Source: Agreia bicolorata
GTDB taxonomy: Bacteria > Actinomycetota > Actinomycetes > Actinomycetales > Microbacteriaceae
NCBI RefSeq assembly: GCF_000938265.1
Contig: NZ_JYFC01000001.1
Coordinates: 372,001 to 436,000, forward strand
Direction: 5' to 3'
DNA: 64,000 nt
Shown here: positions 35,092 through 43,420 of the stretch, one piece after another
Position numbering within the stretch: position 1 is the first letter of the stretch
Layout of the letters: each line of letters opens with the position of its first letter
Translations under genes and position numbers: made by a program
The notes under the pieces: generated by a model
Seen by the model: only the letters and a program-made list of their open reading frames with translations
Databases searched by the model: none
Told to the model about the DNA's origin: nothing

Positions 35092-35598
35092 TTACCAGCC
35101 GAGCGTTCCCGGCGCGCCCTTGAACGGCCCGACCACCCTCGACGTGATCCAGCCGCCGTAGAAGTCACCCTCCTGGGGCGTAACCGTTTCGCCATCGACG
35201 GTGCAGGCATCCATGGCCGACGGATACACGGCGATCCTGTCTCGAAGCTCCTCGAACCCCGGCGTCGGTGTGGGATAGAACCAGCCCGCCCCCTGCGCGA
35301 CGATGCCGTTGCCGCCCCGAAGCGTGACGTATTTCGCCGATCCCTTGAACTCGCAGAACGAGCTGCCCGACGCGGGGCTGACCACCCCGTCGGCAAAATC
35401 GGTGCGAGGCAGGTAGTAGACCGGCGGATGGCTGGTCTCGAGAACCCGGCGCGCGTCGGTTGTGTCGGCGATCACGACACCGCCGAGGGTGATCTGGATG
35501 CGTTCGGCCGATTTCTCGACGCGAGGGGGGCGCGGGTAGTCCCACACCGACTCTTGGCCTGGGGCGGGAATCTGGGCATGTGTGGGTCGGTTATCCAT
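35092..35598 (-). CDS. DUF427 family protein
   Basis: A 168-residue protein with the DUF427 core: ADTTDARRVLETSHPPVYYL, FCEFKGSAKYVTL and a C-terminal PSAMDACTVDGETV and DFYGGWI. The conserved aromatic, Asp and His positions suggest ligand binding or catalysis; the function is not established. The ATG at 35598 lacks a Shine-Dalgarno but has TAGCGT 6 nt upstream (35605-35610). It is divergent from the gene at 35669. Confidence 0.9.
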   Translation of the reverse strand: MDNRPTHAQIPAPGQESVWDYPRPPRVEKSAERIQITLGGVVIADTTDARRVLETSHPPVYYLPRTDFADGVVSPASGSSFCEFKGSAKYVTLRGGNGIVAQGAGWFYPTPTPGFEELRDRIAVYPSAMDACTVDGETVTPQEGDFYGGWITSRVVGPFKGAPGTLGW

Positions 35599-35668
35599 GT
35601 GTCGACGCTACGCCTCTCGGATTCGAAACGTAGGATGTTCACCCCACCGACCGAACGAAGGACTCTCA

Positions 35669-36568
35669 GTGGCGAAAAAGCAGAAACAGATTGGCCAGGC
35701 CCAGCCCGGGCCCACGGTCTACGACCCCGACCTGCACCCCCAGTTCACGAAGGGCATCGACGGCCTTCTGAGTGTGCACCGCCCGGTGGTGATCGCGCAC
35801 ATCCGATCGATCCGCAAGATGCACCCGAACGCGTCGACCGAGCAGATCATCAAGATCCTCGAGACGCGCTATCTTGCCGCCGTCACAGCAGGCGGCGCCG
35901 CAGTTGGAGCAAGCGCGGTGATTCCGGGCATCGGCGTCGGTGTCTCGCTCGCTCTCACCAGCGTCGAGACGGCGGGATTCCTCGAGGCGAGCGCTCTGTT
36001 CGCCCAGTCCATCACAGAGGTGCACGGCATCGCCGTCGACGACCCCGACCGTGCGCGCACGCTCGTGATGTCGATGATGATGGGCACCGCGGGCGCCGAC
36101 CTCGTGAGGCAGCTGGCCGGCCAGGTGACGGGAACCGGAGCACCGCGAAACCAGTACTGGGGCACGTTGGTGACACGCAGCCTCCCCCAATTCGCTGTTG
36201 GACCGATCGCCGACCGGCTGAAGACGACATTTCTCAAGCACCTCGCCGCGCGCACGGGAGCAGGAGCCGTGGGTCGCCTCGTGCCCTTTGGCGTCGGCGC
36301 CGTGATCGGTGGAACGGGCAATCACATTCTGGGGCGCAAGGTCGTGCACAGCGCTCGCTACGCGTTCGGGCCTCCCCCGCCGTTCTTCCCCGCAAGCCTC
36401 GAGCCGAAAGTGGTGGTTCTGCGAGAGAAGAAAGCTTCTCGGCAGAAAGAGGTGACGGGCAAGGATCGACGCAAGCCACGAATGCTCACCCGGTCTCGAA
36501 AGACGCCCGCACCCGATGTTCTGGCACCGGATGCTCCGGGCTCGGAGTGGCCGGAAGCGCGAATCTGA
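35669..36568 (+). CDS. Conserved hypothetical membrane-associated protein
   Basis: A 299-residue protein without a recognised family. A soluble start (VYDPDLHPQFTKGIDGLL) and a helical HPNASTEQIIKILETRYLAAV lead into two glycine/alanine-rich hydrophobic segments (about residues 70-105 and 190-225). A long basic C-terminal tail (REKKASRQKEVTGKDRRKPR) follows, which could bind nucleic acid or acidic lipid. The GTG at 35669 has AAGGA 7 nt upstream, which decides the start against an upstream in-frame ATG at 35582 that overlaps the DUF427 gene. It could be a distant EcsC-like protein, but I cannot confirm this. Confidence 0.75.
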   Translation: MAKKQKQIGQAQPGPTVYDPDLHPQFTKGIDGLLSVHRPVVIAHIRSIRKMHPNASTEQIIKILETRYLAAVTAGGAAVGASAVIPGIGVGVSLALTSVETAGFLEASALFAQSITEVHGIAVDDPDRARTLVMSMMMGTAGADLVRQLAGQVTGTGAPRNQYWGTLVTRSLPQFAVGPIADRLKTTFLKHLAARTGAGAVGRLVPFGVGAVIGGTGNHILGRKVVHSARYAFGPPPPFFPASLEPKVVVLREKKASRQKEVTGKDRRKPRMLTRSRKTPAPDVLAPDAPGSEWPEARI

Positions 36569-36580
36569 GGCGAACGGGCT

Positions 36581-36907
36581 TCAGCGCCGATCGGGTGAAT
36601 CGCCGTTCGAATCCCCGGGCGCGTCCACTCCCGCGGGAGTGTCGACCAGGTCGGCGAAGTCGTTGTGCTTGCCGAGGTAGGCCGACACCATCGGGCAGCG
36701 AGCCACGATGCGCATCCCCTGGGCACGGCAGTCGCGGAGGGCGTACTCGATGAGTTTGGTCGCCAGGCCCTGGCCCGCGTGCCCCGCGTCGACCTCGGTA
36801 TGAATGAACACCCGACGCCGGCCGGCATCACGATAAAAACAGCGCCCGACTACTTCTCCATCGATACTGAGCTCGTACTCTCGACCAGAATCAGTGATGT
36901 CGATCAT
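36581..36907 (-). CDS. GNAT-like N-acetyltransferase, YjdJ type
   Basis: A 108-residue short acetyltransferase-fold protein. YELSIDGEVVGRCFYRD, HTEVDAGHAGQGLATKLI (the acetyl-CoA pyrophosphate loop, here G-x-G-x-A) and RIVARCPMVSAYLGKH are all conserved in the YjdJ/COG2388 group. The C-terminus extends with an acidic, Pro/Gly-rich tail. Substrate unknown. The ATG at 36907 is preferred; an ATG at 36943 would add 12 residues. Neither has a good Shine-Dalgarno. It is convergent with the preceding hypothetical gene (12-nt gap). Confidence 0.85.
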   Translation of the reverse strand: MIDITDSGREYELSIDGEVVGRCFYRDAGRRRVFIHTEVDAGHAGQGLATKLIEYALRDCRAQGMRIVARCPMVSAYLGKHNDFADLVDTPAGVDAPGDSNGDSPDRR

Positions 36908-37017
36908 GATCTCTATTGTGCGTCGTTTTAGCGACTCGCACATAAACGTGGTGAATTGCTGAGAGTCAACTGCTAGGGTTGACTAAGTTACACATTTGTT
37001 ACACACATAAAGGCGAG

Positions 37018-37185
37018 GTGAGAGCATTGTTCGCACGATTCACGGAGATCACTCCGGTCAGCACAACACTGGCCGACACCGGAGTTGCATTCGTTCCTAT
37101 GCTCGTCGCCGCAGCCGTCGTTCTGGTTGTTATTGGTGTGGCGGTCGTTCTGGTGCGCATGCGTCTCGCCCGCGTCGAGCGCTGA
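37018..37185 (+). CDS. 55-residue LAXTG sorting-signal protein
   Basis: A 55-residue predicted protein. After 17 residues (MRALFARFTEITPVSTT) comes LADTG, an exact LAXTG motif of class E sortases. A hydrophobic stretch (FVPMLVAAAVVLVVIGVAVV) and a positive tail RMRLARVER follow. The order and spacing are those of a cell-wall sorting signal, but no exported domain precedes it and no signal peptide is apparent. The GTG at 37018 follows AAAGG by 4 nt; an in-frame TTG at 36979 would add 13 residues. No sortase gene is in the window. A simple single-TM peptide is the alternative. Confidence 0.55.
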   Translation: MRALFARFTEITPVSTTLADTGVAFVPMLVAAAVVLVVIGVAVVLVRMRLARVER

Positions 37186-37224
37186 CTCCCGTCGCTCGAC
37201 TACTGGCCTAGGGCCTCGTCAGTT

Positions 37225-38493
37225 CTATTCCTCGACGACAGGTTCGTGCTCATCGATGGGCCCGTCATCAGCGTGTAGCGCCGCGTTTCTCTGCCACTCG
37301 TTCATCAGACCGTCGATGGCCTCGTGAAACCTGCGAGTTGTCGCGCCGGGGGTCGTGTCACCGAAATATCGCTCGACCCAGTGCGCCAGGCGAGCCTCCG
37401 CCTCGGGATCGTGCTCGAGCGCGTCGATTCGAGAGACGATGTCGGCGGCCTCGTCGGCGTCGAGCCACTCGGCTTCGAAGAGGTAGCCGCTCGAATCGAT
37501 CTCGGCAAGCGCGTTCACCGGTCGTGTGACGAAGAGCGGCTTGCCGCTCGCCAGCCGGTCGTACACCATGGCAGAGATGTCGACGATAGCCATGTCGGCA
37601 GCGGCGAGTTGCCACCCGAGCCGAGGACCGTCGTCGTAGACGTGCTGGGCCCGAGGATCGGCAGCGTTGGCCTGGGCTATGAGCTTGATGATCTGCTGAT
37701 TGGCGGCCGCATAGCTCGAATCGACAACACCGCTGCGAGGATGCGGCCGGTAGATCACCCGGTGCTCTCCGGTTGCCAGCAACTGAGTCACAAGGCTGAC
37801 TCCATGTGTCGCGATCGACCCGTAGGCGGCCGACGGCCGGTCGCCTTCCCAGGTCGGCGCATAAAGAACCACTCGTCGCTCGTCGGGTGGATACGGCACC
37901 GGCCCCGAGTAGTGATCGGCTTGGGGGCGGCCGATGCGGATCGCCCGCTTGTCGAAGTCGTAGTCCCACAGAACCCGATTCAGTCGGGCGGCTGCGGCCT
38001 CGCCGGCGACCAGGCTGTAGTCGTACGCCTTGAACTGGTTGGTGGTCATGTACATCTTGTCGCTCTCACCGTGGTTGATGAAAACGTGCCAGCGGCGCCC
38101 GTAGCGCATCATCTGAAAGTTTCTAGCGTTCTGATTCACGTAGAACACGATCTTGAGCGGCTGTTCTTCGATCAATCGTTCGAGATCGACGACCTTGCGC
38201 ACATAAGCCACGGGAAGCGGCGACTCCTCGAGCAGGGCATTCATGGCCGAGGGACTGCGGCTGAGGATGACGACCGGCCAGGTCTTCGACAGCTCGACCA
38301 GCGGCTCGTACCACTGGCGAAGCTGATAGAGGTTGACATCGCCGTCGGCGAAGTACAGCCCGATTTCGAAAGCACCAGGGGTGAACGGTGGGCGCCGAGC
38401 GAGCTTCTGAGCGAGTTGCCCCCGTGTGCGCCGCGACTTCAGCAGATCGACGCCTACCTTGAGTCCGAGCTTGGCGTCGCGAAGAATTCCCAC
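37225..38493 (-). CDS. CDP-glycerol glycerophosphotransferase family (TagF-like)
   Basis: A 422-residue peripheral membrane enzyme that polymerises or transfers alcohol phosphate units in teichoic-acid-type polymers. The family motifs are VFINHGESDKMYMTTNQ, RRVVLYAPTWEGDRP, VIYRPHPRSGV and ADMAIVDISAMVYDRLASGKPL. The conserved histidines are those in INHGESD and YRPHPR. It is the last of four wall-polymer genes on this strand. The GTG at 38493 has TACCCT 6 nt upstream and no Shine-Dalgarno, so it has its own leaderless promoter. A short hairpin (38522-38538) separates it from the glycosyltransferase upstream. Confidence 0.9.
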   Translation of the reverse strand: MGILRDAKLGLKVGVDLLKSRRTRGQLAQKLARRPPFTPGAFEIGLYFADGDVNLYQLRQWYEPLVELSKTWPVVILSRSPSAMNALLEESPLPVAYVRKVVDLERLIEEQPLKIVFYVNQNARNFQMMRYGRRWHVFINHGESDKMYMTTNQFKAYDYSLVAGEAAAARLNRVLWDYDFDKRAIRIGRPQADHYSGPVPYPPDERRVVLYAPTWEGDRPSAAYGSIATHGVSLVTQLLATGEHRVIYRPHPRSGVVDSSYAAANQQIIKLIAQANAADPRAQHVYDDGPRLGWQLAAADMAIVDISAMVYDRLASGKPLFVTRPVNALAEIDSSGYLFEAEWLDADEAADIVSRIDALEHDPEAEARLAHWVERYFGDTTPGATTRRFHEAIDGLMNEWQRNAALHADDGPIDEHEPVVEE

Positions 38494-38521
38494 GTTTCAA
38501 GGGTACTCAGCGTCTGATAGG

Positions 38522-38538
38522 GCCCCCGACCAGGGGGC
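38522..38538 (-). terminator. Hairpin between GT2 gene and tagF-like gene
   Basis: GCCCCC (38522-38527) and GGGGGC (38533-38538) form a 6-bp GC stem with a GACCA loop. It lies about 65 nt downstream of the glycosyltransferase stop and just upstream of the tagF-like promoter. It is a plausible weak terminator. Confidence 0.4.
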
Positions 38539-38603
38539 GTTACCGGTAGCCAATCGTGATGAACGTGCTCGAGGCATCCGGATGCAGCCGTGGAAGACGG
38601 CGA

Positions 38604-39458
38604 CTAGACGATCGGCGGCCTGCCGGCCATCGTCATCCGCAACACCGTGCGCCAGCGCATCGGCCGTCGTTCGCCGGCGTTTTCGCGCCAGCCTGCCATC
38701 CAACCGCCGAACCAGGCGCGAAGGGCCGCCGGGCGTCGAGCCCAGCGAAGAATCTGGATGCCCGTCCATGCGCCGACGTAGAACGGAACGAGAATCGCGG
38801 GCAGGTTGCGTTTGGCCAACCAGACCCGGTTTCGGGCATTGAGGCGGTAGTAGTACGAGTGCCGGGTCGGTTCGATGGCAGGATGATTCGCCACGAGATC
38901 TCCGGCGTACCAGGTGACGAGGCCCTGATTCCAGACACGCCACGCGAGCTCGATACCCTCGTGCGCGTAGAAGAACGGTGCCGCCCACCCGCCGGTGGCA
39001 TCGAAGACGGATCGCGGCAGCAGCACCGCGCCCTCCCATACGGAGAAGACCGGCGACGACGCCCGAGGGTCGCCCTTGCGGATGCGCGGGGTCCAGCGGC
39101 GGGGATTCGTCAGTCCCAGCGGGTCGACGACCCGAGGCTGCAGGAGACCGATGCTCGGGTCTGCGCCGATGAGACCGATCGCGTCGATGAGAAATGTGGG
39201 CGACGGAATGCTCGCGTCATCGTCGAGAAAGAAGATGAACTCACCCGAGACAGCGCTCACACCCGCGTTGCGCCCCGCAGGAATGCCCAGGTTCTCTGAC
39301 AGCGCGAGCGAGCCGACACCCTCGGGAAGTTCGGTCGGCACCCATCCGTTGCCGACGCACACGACGTCGAGCGTCACCCCGGTCTGGGCGAGAATCGACT
39401 CGAGACCGCGCCGCAGATCGTCGGGCCGCGTGCCCTGGGTCAGCACAACGACCCCCAC
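38604..39458 (-). CDS. GT2 family glycosyltransferase
   Basis: A 284-residue inverting glycosyltransferase of GT-A fold. It opens with VVVLTQGTRPDDLRRGLESI, has the DXD-type FIFFLDDDASIPSPTFL at about residues 78-94, and FFYAHEGIELAWRVWNQG as the acceptor-site motif (the ED/HE-type loop). A hydrophobic C-terminal stretch suggests membrane association. It sits 20 nt downstream of the CDP-alcohol phosphotransferase in the same operon. The GTG at 39458 has no clear Shine-Dalgarno. The sugar donor is unknown. Confidence 0.88.
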   Translation of the reverse strand: MGVVVLTQGTRPDDLRRGLESILAQTGVTLDVVCVGNGWVPTELPEGVGSLALSENLGIPAGRNAGVSAVSGEFIFFLDDDASIPSPTFLIDAIGLIGADPSIGLLQPRVVDPLGLTNPRRWTPRIRKGDPRASSPVFSVWEGAVLLPRSVFDATGGWAAPFFYAHEGIELAWRVWNQGLVTWYAGDLVANHPAIEPTRHSYYYRLNARNRVWLAKRNLPAILVPFYVGAWTGIQILRWARRPAALRAWFGGWMAGWRENAGERRPMRWRTVLRMTMAGRPPIV

Positions 39459-39478
39459 AGTGGGCGGTCGAACGTCGA

Positions 39479-40288
39479 CTATGAGCGCACCCGCTTCGAG
39501 GCCATGATCGCGACGAAGTGCCCGATGAGGGCCAGCACCGCGAGGGGCAGAAGAGCACCGAGAAGGATACGGCCGGCGAGAGGTCCACCGATCACGATGC
39601 CGAGCGCGGCGAATGCGAACGCCAGCATGGTGAGTTCGACCGAGTGGTAGAGCCGGTGGAAGGGCACGAACCGGGCCAGCCTACGCAGTCGGGCCACCAG
39701 ACGCTGCGAGGGCTCGGATTCGCCCTGCTTGTCGGCGAGCTTGCTCAGTCCGGCGTTGGCCCTCGCCACATGCACCATGTCGTTGAGAGCCTTGTTCAGA
39801 ACGATCACCAGTGCGAGGGCGAAGCCGAGAGTCGTCCAGAGATAATCGTCCGGCGCGTCGAACGGAAAACCGGCCGCCCGGATGCCGAGAGCGATCGGGA
39901 TCAGCGATTCGGTCGTGTAGTGACCGACCTTGTCGAGGAAGACCCCGGCAGGAGACGAGGTTCCGCGCCACCGAGCGACCTCGCCATCGCAGCAGTCGAC
40001 GAGCATCTGCAGCTGGCCGAGCACGAGGGCGAGGAAGGCGCCGCCGATTCCCGGGATCAGGAGTGCCGCCGCCGCCGACCAGCCGACGAGAATCATGAGC
40101 CCAGTGACCCCGTTCGCCGAGATCGACGTCTTGAGCAAGAGCCAGGTCAGATAGGGAGAGATGTTGCGCAGATAGAGCGACGCGGTCCAGTGTTCGGCGT
40201 TGCGGCGACCCCGCACCTCGGGAGGCTGGGCAACAGCGCGCAGCTCGGCGATCGAAGACGGCCGTCCTCGCATTGACGTCGGTGACAC
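39479..40288 (-). CDS. CDP-alcohol phosphatidyltransferase family protein
   Basis: A 269-residue membrane enzyme with about six TM helices. The CDP-alcohol motif is present as DCCDGEVARWRGTSSPAGVF followed by LDKVGH (about residues 95-118). It matches D-x2-D-G-x2-A-R-x8-G-x3-D-x3-D except that the last Asp is His. It would transfer an alcohol phosphate from a CDP-alcohol to a lipid or sugar acceptor. The GTG at 40288 is chosen because AAGG lies 5 nt upstream; an ATG at 40273 is an alternative. It sits between two GT2 genes, which suggests a wall-polymer substrate. Confidence 0.85.
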   Translation of the reverse strand: MSPTSMRGRPSSIAELRAVAQPPEVRGRRNAEHWTASLYLRNISPYLTWLLLKTSISANGVTGLMILVGWSAAAALLIPGIGGAFLALVLGQLQMLVDCCDGEVARWRGTSSPAGVFLDKVGHYTTESLIPIALGIRAAGFPFDAPDDYLWTTLGFALALVIVLNKALNDMVHVARANAGLSKLADKQGESEPSQRLVARLRRLARFVPFHRLYHSVELTMLAFAFAALGIVIGGPLAGRILLGALLPLAVLALIGHFVAIMASKRVRS

Positions 40289-40290
40289 GG

Positions 40291-41358
40291 TTACCTTCCG
40301 GTGTGCGCGGTGATATTGCTCGTGAGCTTCAGGAATCCCAGAATGAAGCCCGTGCCCCAGCTGAAGTGGATGCACGGCAAGACTACGAGAAACCATGCAC
40401 CCGTGCGAATACCGCGGCGCGCTGCGATGCCGATCGATGCCACGACGACCAACAGCAGGTAGAGGATCGGAAAGATGAAGAGCGCGGTGAAGATCCACGA
40501 GATCACGAGTGCCGGGCCTTGGGCGTTTCCGACGAGGCCGAAGTATCCGAAGCAGCCGAGCAGCAAGCCGAGCGCCACGCTGAGTACGGCAACGGGCGGT
40601 GCGAAGTATTTCAGCGCATTGGAACTGAAGAACCGTCGCGCGAGGTCGCCTCGCCACATGCCTGTCGAAAAGAACTGCCGGGCGAGCTTCTCGAGCGACG
40701 GCCTCGGACGGTAGGTGACGGTGAGCTTGGGGGTGAACCAGACGACTCCCCCGGCCTCGCGCAGACGCCGGTTCAGCTCCCAGTCTTGTCCACGCCGGAT
40801 CTCCTCGTTGAAGAGGCCCACACGCTTGATCCACTCGCGGCGAAAGACCCCGAGATACACGGTCTCGGCCGGACCTTCTTCGCCGCCGAGGTGGTGCTGC
40901 CCGCCTCCGAGGCCGATCGCCGATCCGTATGCCGCGGCGACGGCATCCTCGAACGGCGTCGTGCCCTCGGCCTGCATGATGCCGCCGACGTTCGCTGCGT
41001 TCGTTCGGGCCATCGTCTCGACGGCGATGCGCGTGTAGTCCGACGGAAGTACCGAGTGCGCATCGACGCGCACCACGATCGGGTTGTGAGAGGCGTTGAT
41101 CGCCACGTTCAACCCGCTGGGGGTCGACCCCGTAGGGTTGTCGATCACCTGGATGCGCGGGTCGACTCGCGAGAGCCGCTCGACCAGTTCCGTGGTTCCG
41201 TCGATGCTCGGTCCGAGTGCGACGATCACATCGAACGGGCCGCGGTAATCCTGCGACAGGAGGCTGTCGATCGCCGCTTCGACGTGGGTGACCTCATTGA
41301 GCACCGGCATGACGTAGGAAACGCCGGGCAAAGAGCTCGCTGGGGTGTTCGGGGTCAT
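40291..41358 (-). CDS. GT2 glycosyltransferase with C-terminal TM domain
   Basis: A 355-residue enzyme. The GT-A domain has VSYVMPVLNEVTHVEAAIDS, VRVDAHSVLPSDY (Asp-x-His in the metal-binding site) and NEEIRRGQDWELNRRLREAG (the QDWEL acceptor motif). Three or four TM helices follow (about residues 255-340). This architecture is typical of enzymes that act on polyprenyl-linked intermediates or make long chains (succinoglycan ExoA-like). It is the first gene of the wall-polymer operon; its stop is 2 nt before the next GTG. Confidence 0.88.
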   Translation of the reverse strand: MTPNTPASSLPGVSYVMPVLNEVTHVEAAIDSLLSQDYRGPFDVIVALGPSIDGTTELVERLSRVDPRIQVIDNPTGSTPSGLNVAINASHNPIVVRVDAHSVLPSDYTRIAVETMARTNAANVGGIMQAEGTTPFEDAVAAAYGSAIGLGGGQHHLGGEEGPAETVYLGVFRREWIKRVGLFNEEIRRGQDWELNRRLREAGGVVWFTPKLTVTYRPRPSLEKLARQFFSTGMWRGDLARRFFSSNALKYFAPPVAVLSVALGLLLGCFGYFGLVGNAQGPALVISWIFTALFIFPILYLLLVVVASIGIAARRGIRTGAWFLVVLPCIHFSWGTGFILGFLKLTSNITAHTGR

Positions 41359-41483
41359 GGCATCCGCTCGTTGTGTTCTGGTGCCGTGTCGCACGCGTGA
41401 TTCGATGTCGTCGCGCCGACACTGGCCGAACGAGCCTATCGCAGGCCCCATCCGGGCATCGTTTTGTGGCCGCCCCAAACACA

Positions 41484-41523
41484 CAGCGATCCCCGGACGG
41501 CCGAAGCCGCCCGGGGATCGCTG
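41484..41523. terminator. Terminator after the HtrA-like protease gene
   Basis: Perfect 13-bp arms CAGCGATCCCCGG (41484-41496) and CCGGGGATCGCTG (41511-41523) with a 14-nt loop. It starts 14 nt past the protease stop on the minus strand and separates it from the wall-polymer operon. Confidence 0.82.
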
Positions 41524-41536
41524 ATGGGCAGGTTGA

Positions 41537-43279
41537 CTACTGGGTGAGCTCTCCCAGCGTCACGTCGATGTCCTGGTTCTTGCCGTCACGGTAGACCGTG
41601 AGCTTGGCGTCAGAGCCTGCGGCGAGACTGCGGACCTGCGCGGTGAGATCGGTCGCGCTGGCAACGGGGATGCCGTTGAACGCTGTGATCACGTCGCCGG
41701 CCTTGATGCCCGCCTTCTCCGCTGCGCCACCCGACGAGACCTCTTTCACGAGGGCTCCGGCCGTAACGCTGGCGAGCGCCTGGTCTGAGCTGGCGTCGCC
41801 CACGGAGGCTCCGAGGAGTCCGTGGCTCCCGGCACCGTCCTTGATGATCTCCTGTGAGATGCGCTGGGCGAGTGCAGCGGGGATGGAGAATCCGACACCG
41901 ATGGAACCCGACTGCCCCGAAGAGCTCGAGGAACCGGCGCTGGCGATCGCCACGTTGATGCCGATGAGTTCGCCCTTGTCGTTCAGCAACGCACCACCCG
42001 AGTTGCCGGGGTTGATCGCGGCGTCGGTCTGGATGACCGCGAGCGAGATGCTCGAGTTGGCCTGAGCCTGCTTCGGAGCCTCGGAACCTCCCTGGCCCGG
42101 AATGTCGAAGTTCCAGAAGTCGTATGGGTTCTGCTGCGTGCCGTCGCCTGGGCCACCGTTCTGGTCGGGAGGCGTCTGCTCGGTGTCACCCTTCGGGGCG
42201 GCGGACGATGCGACAGTGATCGCGCGGTTCAGCGCGCTGACGATACCCGTGGTCACCGTCCCCGACAGGCCGAGCGGCGCGCCGATAGCGACCACGGAGT
42301 CGCCGACGTTGAGCTTGGTCGAGTCGCCCCAGGTGATCGGCGTCAGATCTTTCGCCTTGTCGAGCTTGATCACGGCGAGATCGGCCACGGGGTCTGTTCC
42401 GACGAGCGTTCCAGCGAAGATCCGTCCGTCGTTCGTGGTGACCTGAATTGTCGGTTTTCCCGTTGCACCGTCGAGTGTGACCACGTGGGTGTTCGTGAGG
42501 ATATAACCGTCATCCGAGAGGATGACGCCCGAACCGGTGCCTCCCGACTGCCCGTCGTTGACGGAGATGGTGACGACAGAGGGCGAGGCCTTGGCCGCCA
42601 CGGCGGTGGCGAGAGACGCATCGTTGGCATTGTTGACCGTGATGGTCTGGGGCCCCGACGCGCTTGAGCTCGAGGTCTGCTGATTCTGGCTCAGGGTCCA
42701 TGCGGTGATTCCGGCACCGGATGCGCCGCCAACGAGGGCCGCGATGGCCAGGGCCGCGACGACCATCGTCGCTCCGCGCCTCTTCGGCGCATTGGCGCCA
42801 GACGTTTCGGCTCCCGCAACCGGGGGCTGCTGCGGGGGCTGGCCGAATGCGCCGTTTCCGTAGTTGCCCGGAGTCGCGGCGTAAGGCAGCGTCGGCTGGG
42901 TCTGGCTTGCCTGCGGCTGAGGGGGCTGAGCCTGGGTTGGCTGGGTCTGGTTGTGGGGGGCGGGATAGTGCGTGGCGGCGGCCTGAACTGGATGCGTCGG
43001 CGCAGCGGGTTGAGCCGGCTGCGGCCCGGCGGGCGTCTGCGAGTATCCCGGGGTGTACGGCTGCGGGGCGGTAGGCTGATGCGTCGTGGCCTCGGGGGCG
43101 GCCGCTGGGGTCACGGGGGTCGCCTGGCTCGGTGTTGCAGCGGTTGCGTTGGGTGCGTAGTGAGGGAAGGCGGGGGCGTGATCAGCGGCGGCGGGGCTCG
43201 AACCGGTGTTCGTTGTGTCGTCGCGGTCAACGCCCTCGGCTGCCGCCGGGTTGATCGGGTTGTCGGTGTTCTCAGACAA
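41537..43279 (-). CDS. HtrA/DegP-like S1C serine protease with PDZ domain
   Basis: A 580-residue envelope quality-control protease. The first 165 residues are a cytoplasmic Ala/Pro/Gln/Thr-rich tail. A single TM (about 170-195, VVAALAIAALVGGASGAGIT) follows, then a trypsin-like domain with His in LTNTHVV (about 264), Asp in DPVADLAVIK (about 301) and Ser in INPGNSGGALL (about 426). A PDZ domain (about 490-575, GGAAEKAGIKAGDVITAFNG) ends the protein. A 50-residue Gly/Pro/Gln-rich insert sits between Asp and Ser. The start is TTG at 43279 with AAGGAG 7 nt upstream. Confidence 0.93.
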   Translation of the reverse strand: MSENTDNPINPAAAEGVDRDDTTNTGSSPAAADHAPAFPHYAPNATAATPSQATPVTPAAAPEATTHQPTAPQPYTPGYSQTPAGPQPAQPAAPTHPVQAAATHYPAPHNQTQPTQAQPPQPQASQTQPTLPYAATPGNYGNGAFGQPPQQPPVAGAETSGANAPKRRGATMVVAALAIAALVGGASGAGITAWTLSQNQQTSSSSASGPQTITVNNANDASLATAVAAKASPSVVTISVNDGQSGGTGSGVILSDDGYILTNTHVVTLDGATGKPTIQVTTNDGRIFAGTLVGTDPVADLAVIKLDKAKDLTPITWGDSTKLNVGDSVVAIGAPLGLSGTVTTGIVSALNRAITVASSAAPKGDTEQTPPDQNGGPGDGTQQNPYDFWNFDIPGQGGSEAPKQAQANSSISLAVIQTDAAINPGNSGGALLNDKGELIGINVAIASAGSSSSSGQSGSIGVGFSIPAALAQRISQEIIKDGAGSHGLLGASVGDASSDQALASVTAGALVKEVSSGGAAEKAGIKAGDVITAFNGIPVASATDLTAQVRSLAAGSDAKLTVYRDGKNQDIDVTLGELTQ

Positions 43280-43420
43280 TGGGTGCTCCTTCCAAGCCCT
43301 GTAAGCATCACCACCGAAGCTGGACGTTGTCTATGCGTGGGCTGGAAACGAACTGCCGTAACGCTCGGGCTGAGCTTGGAGTTGGAGAACGGGAGACCGG
43401 ACCGCCGGATTCGGTGGGAG

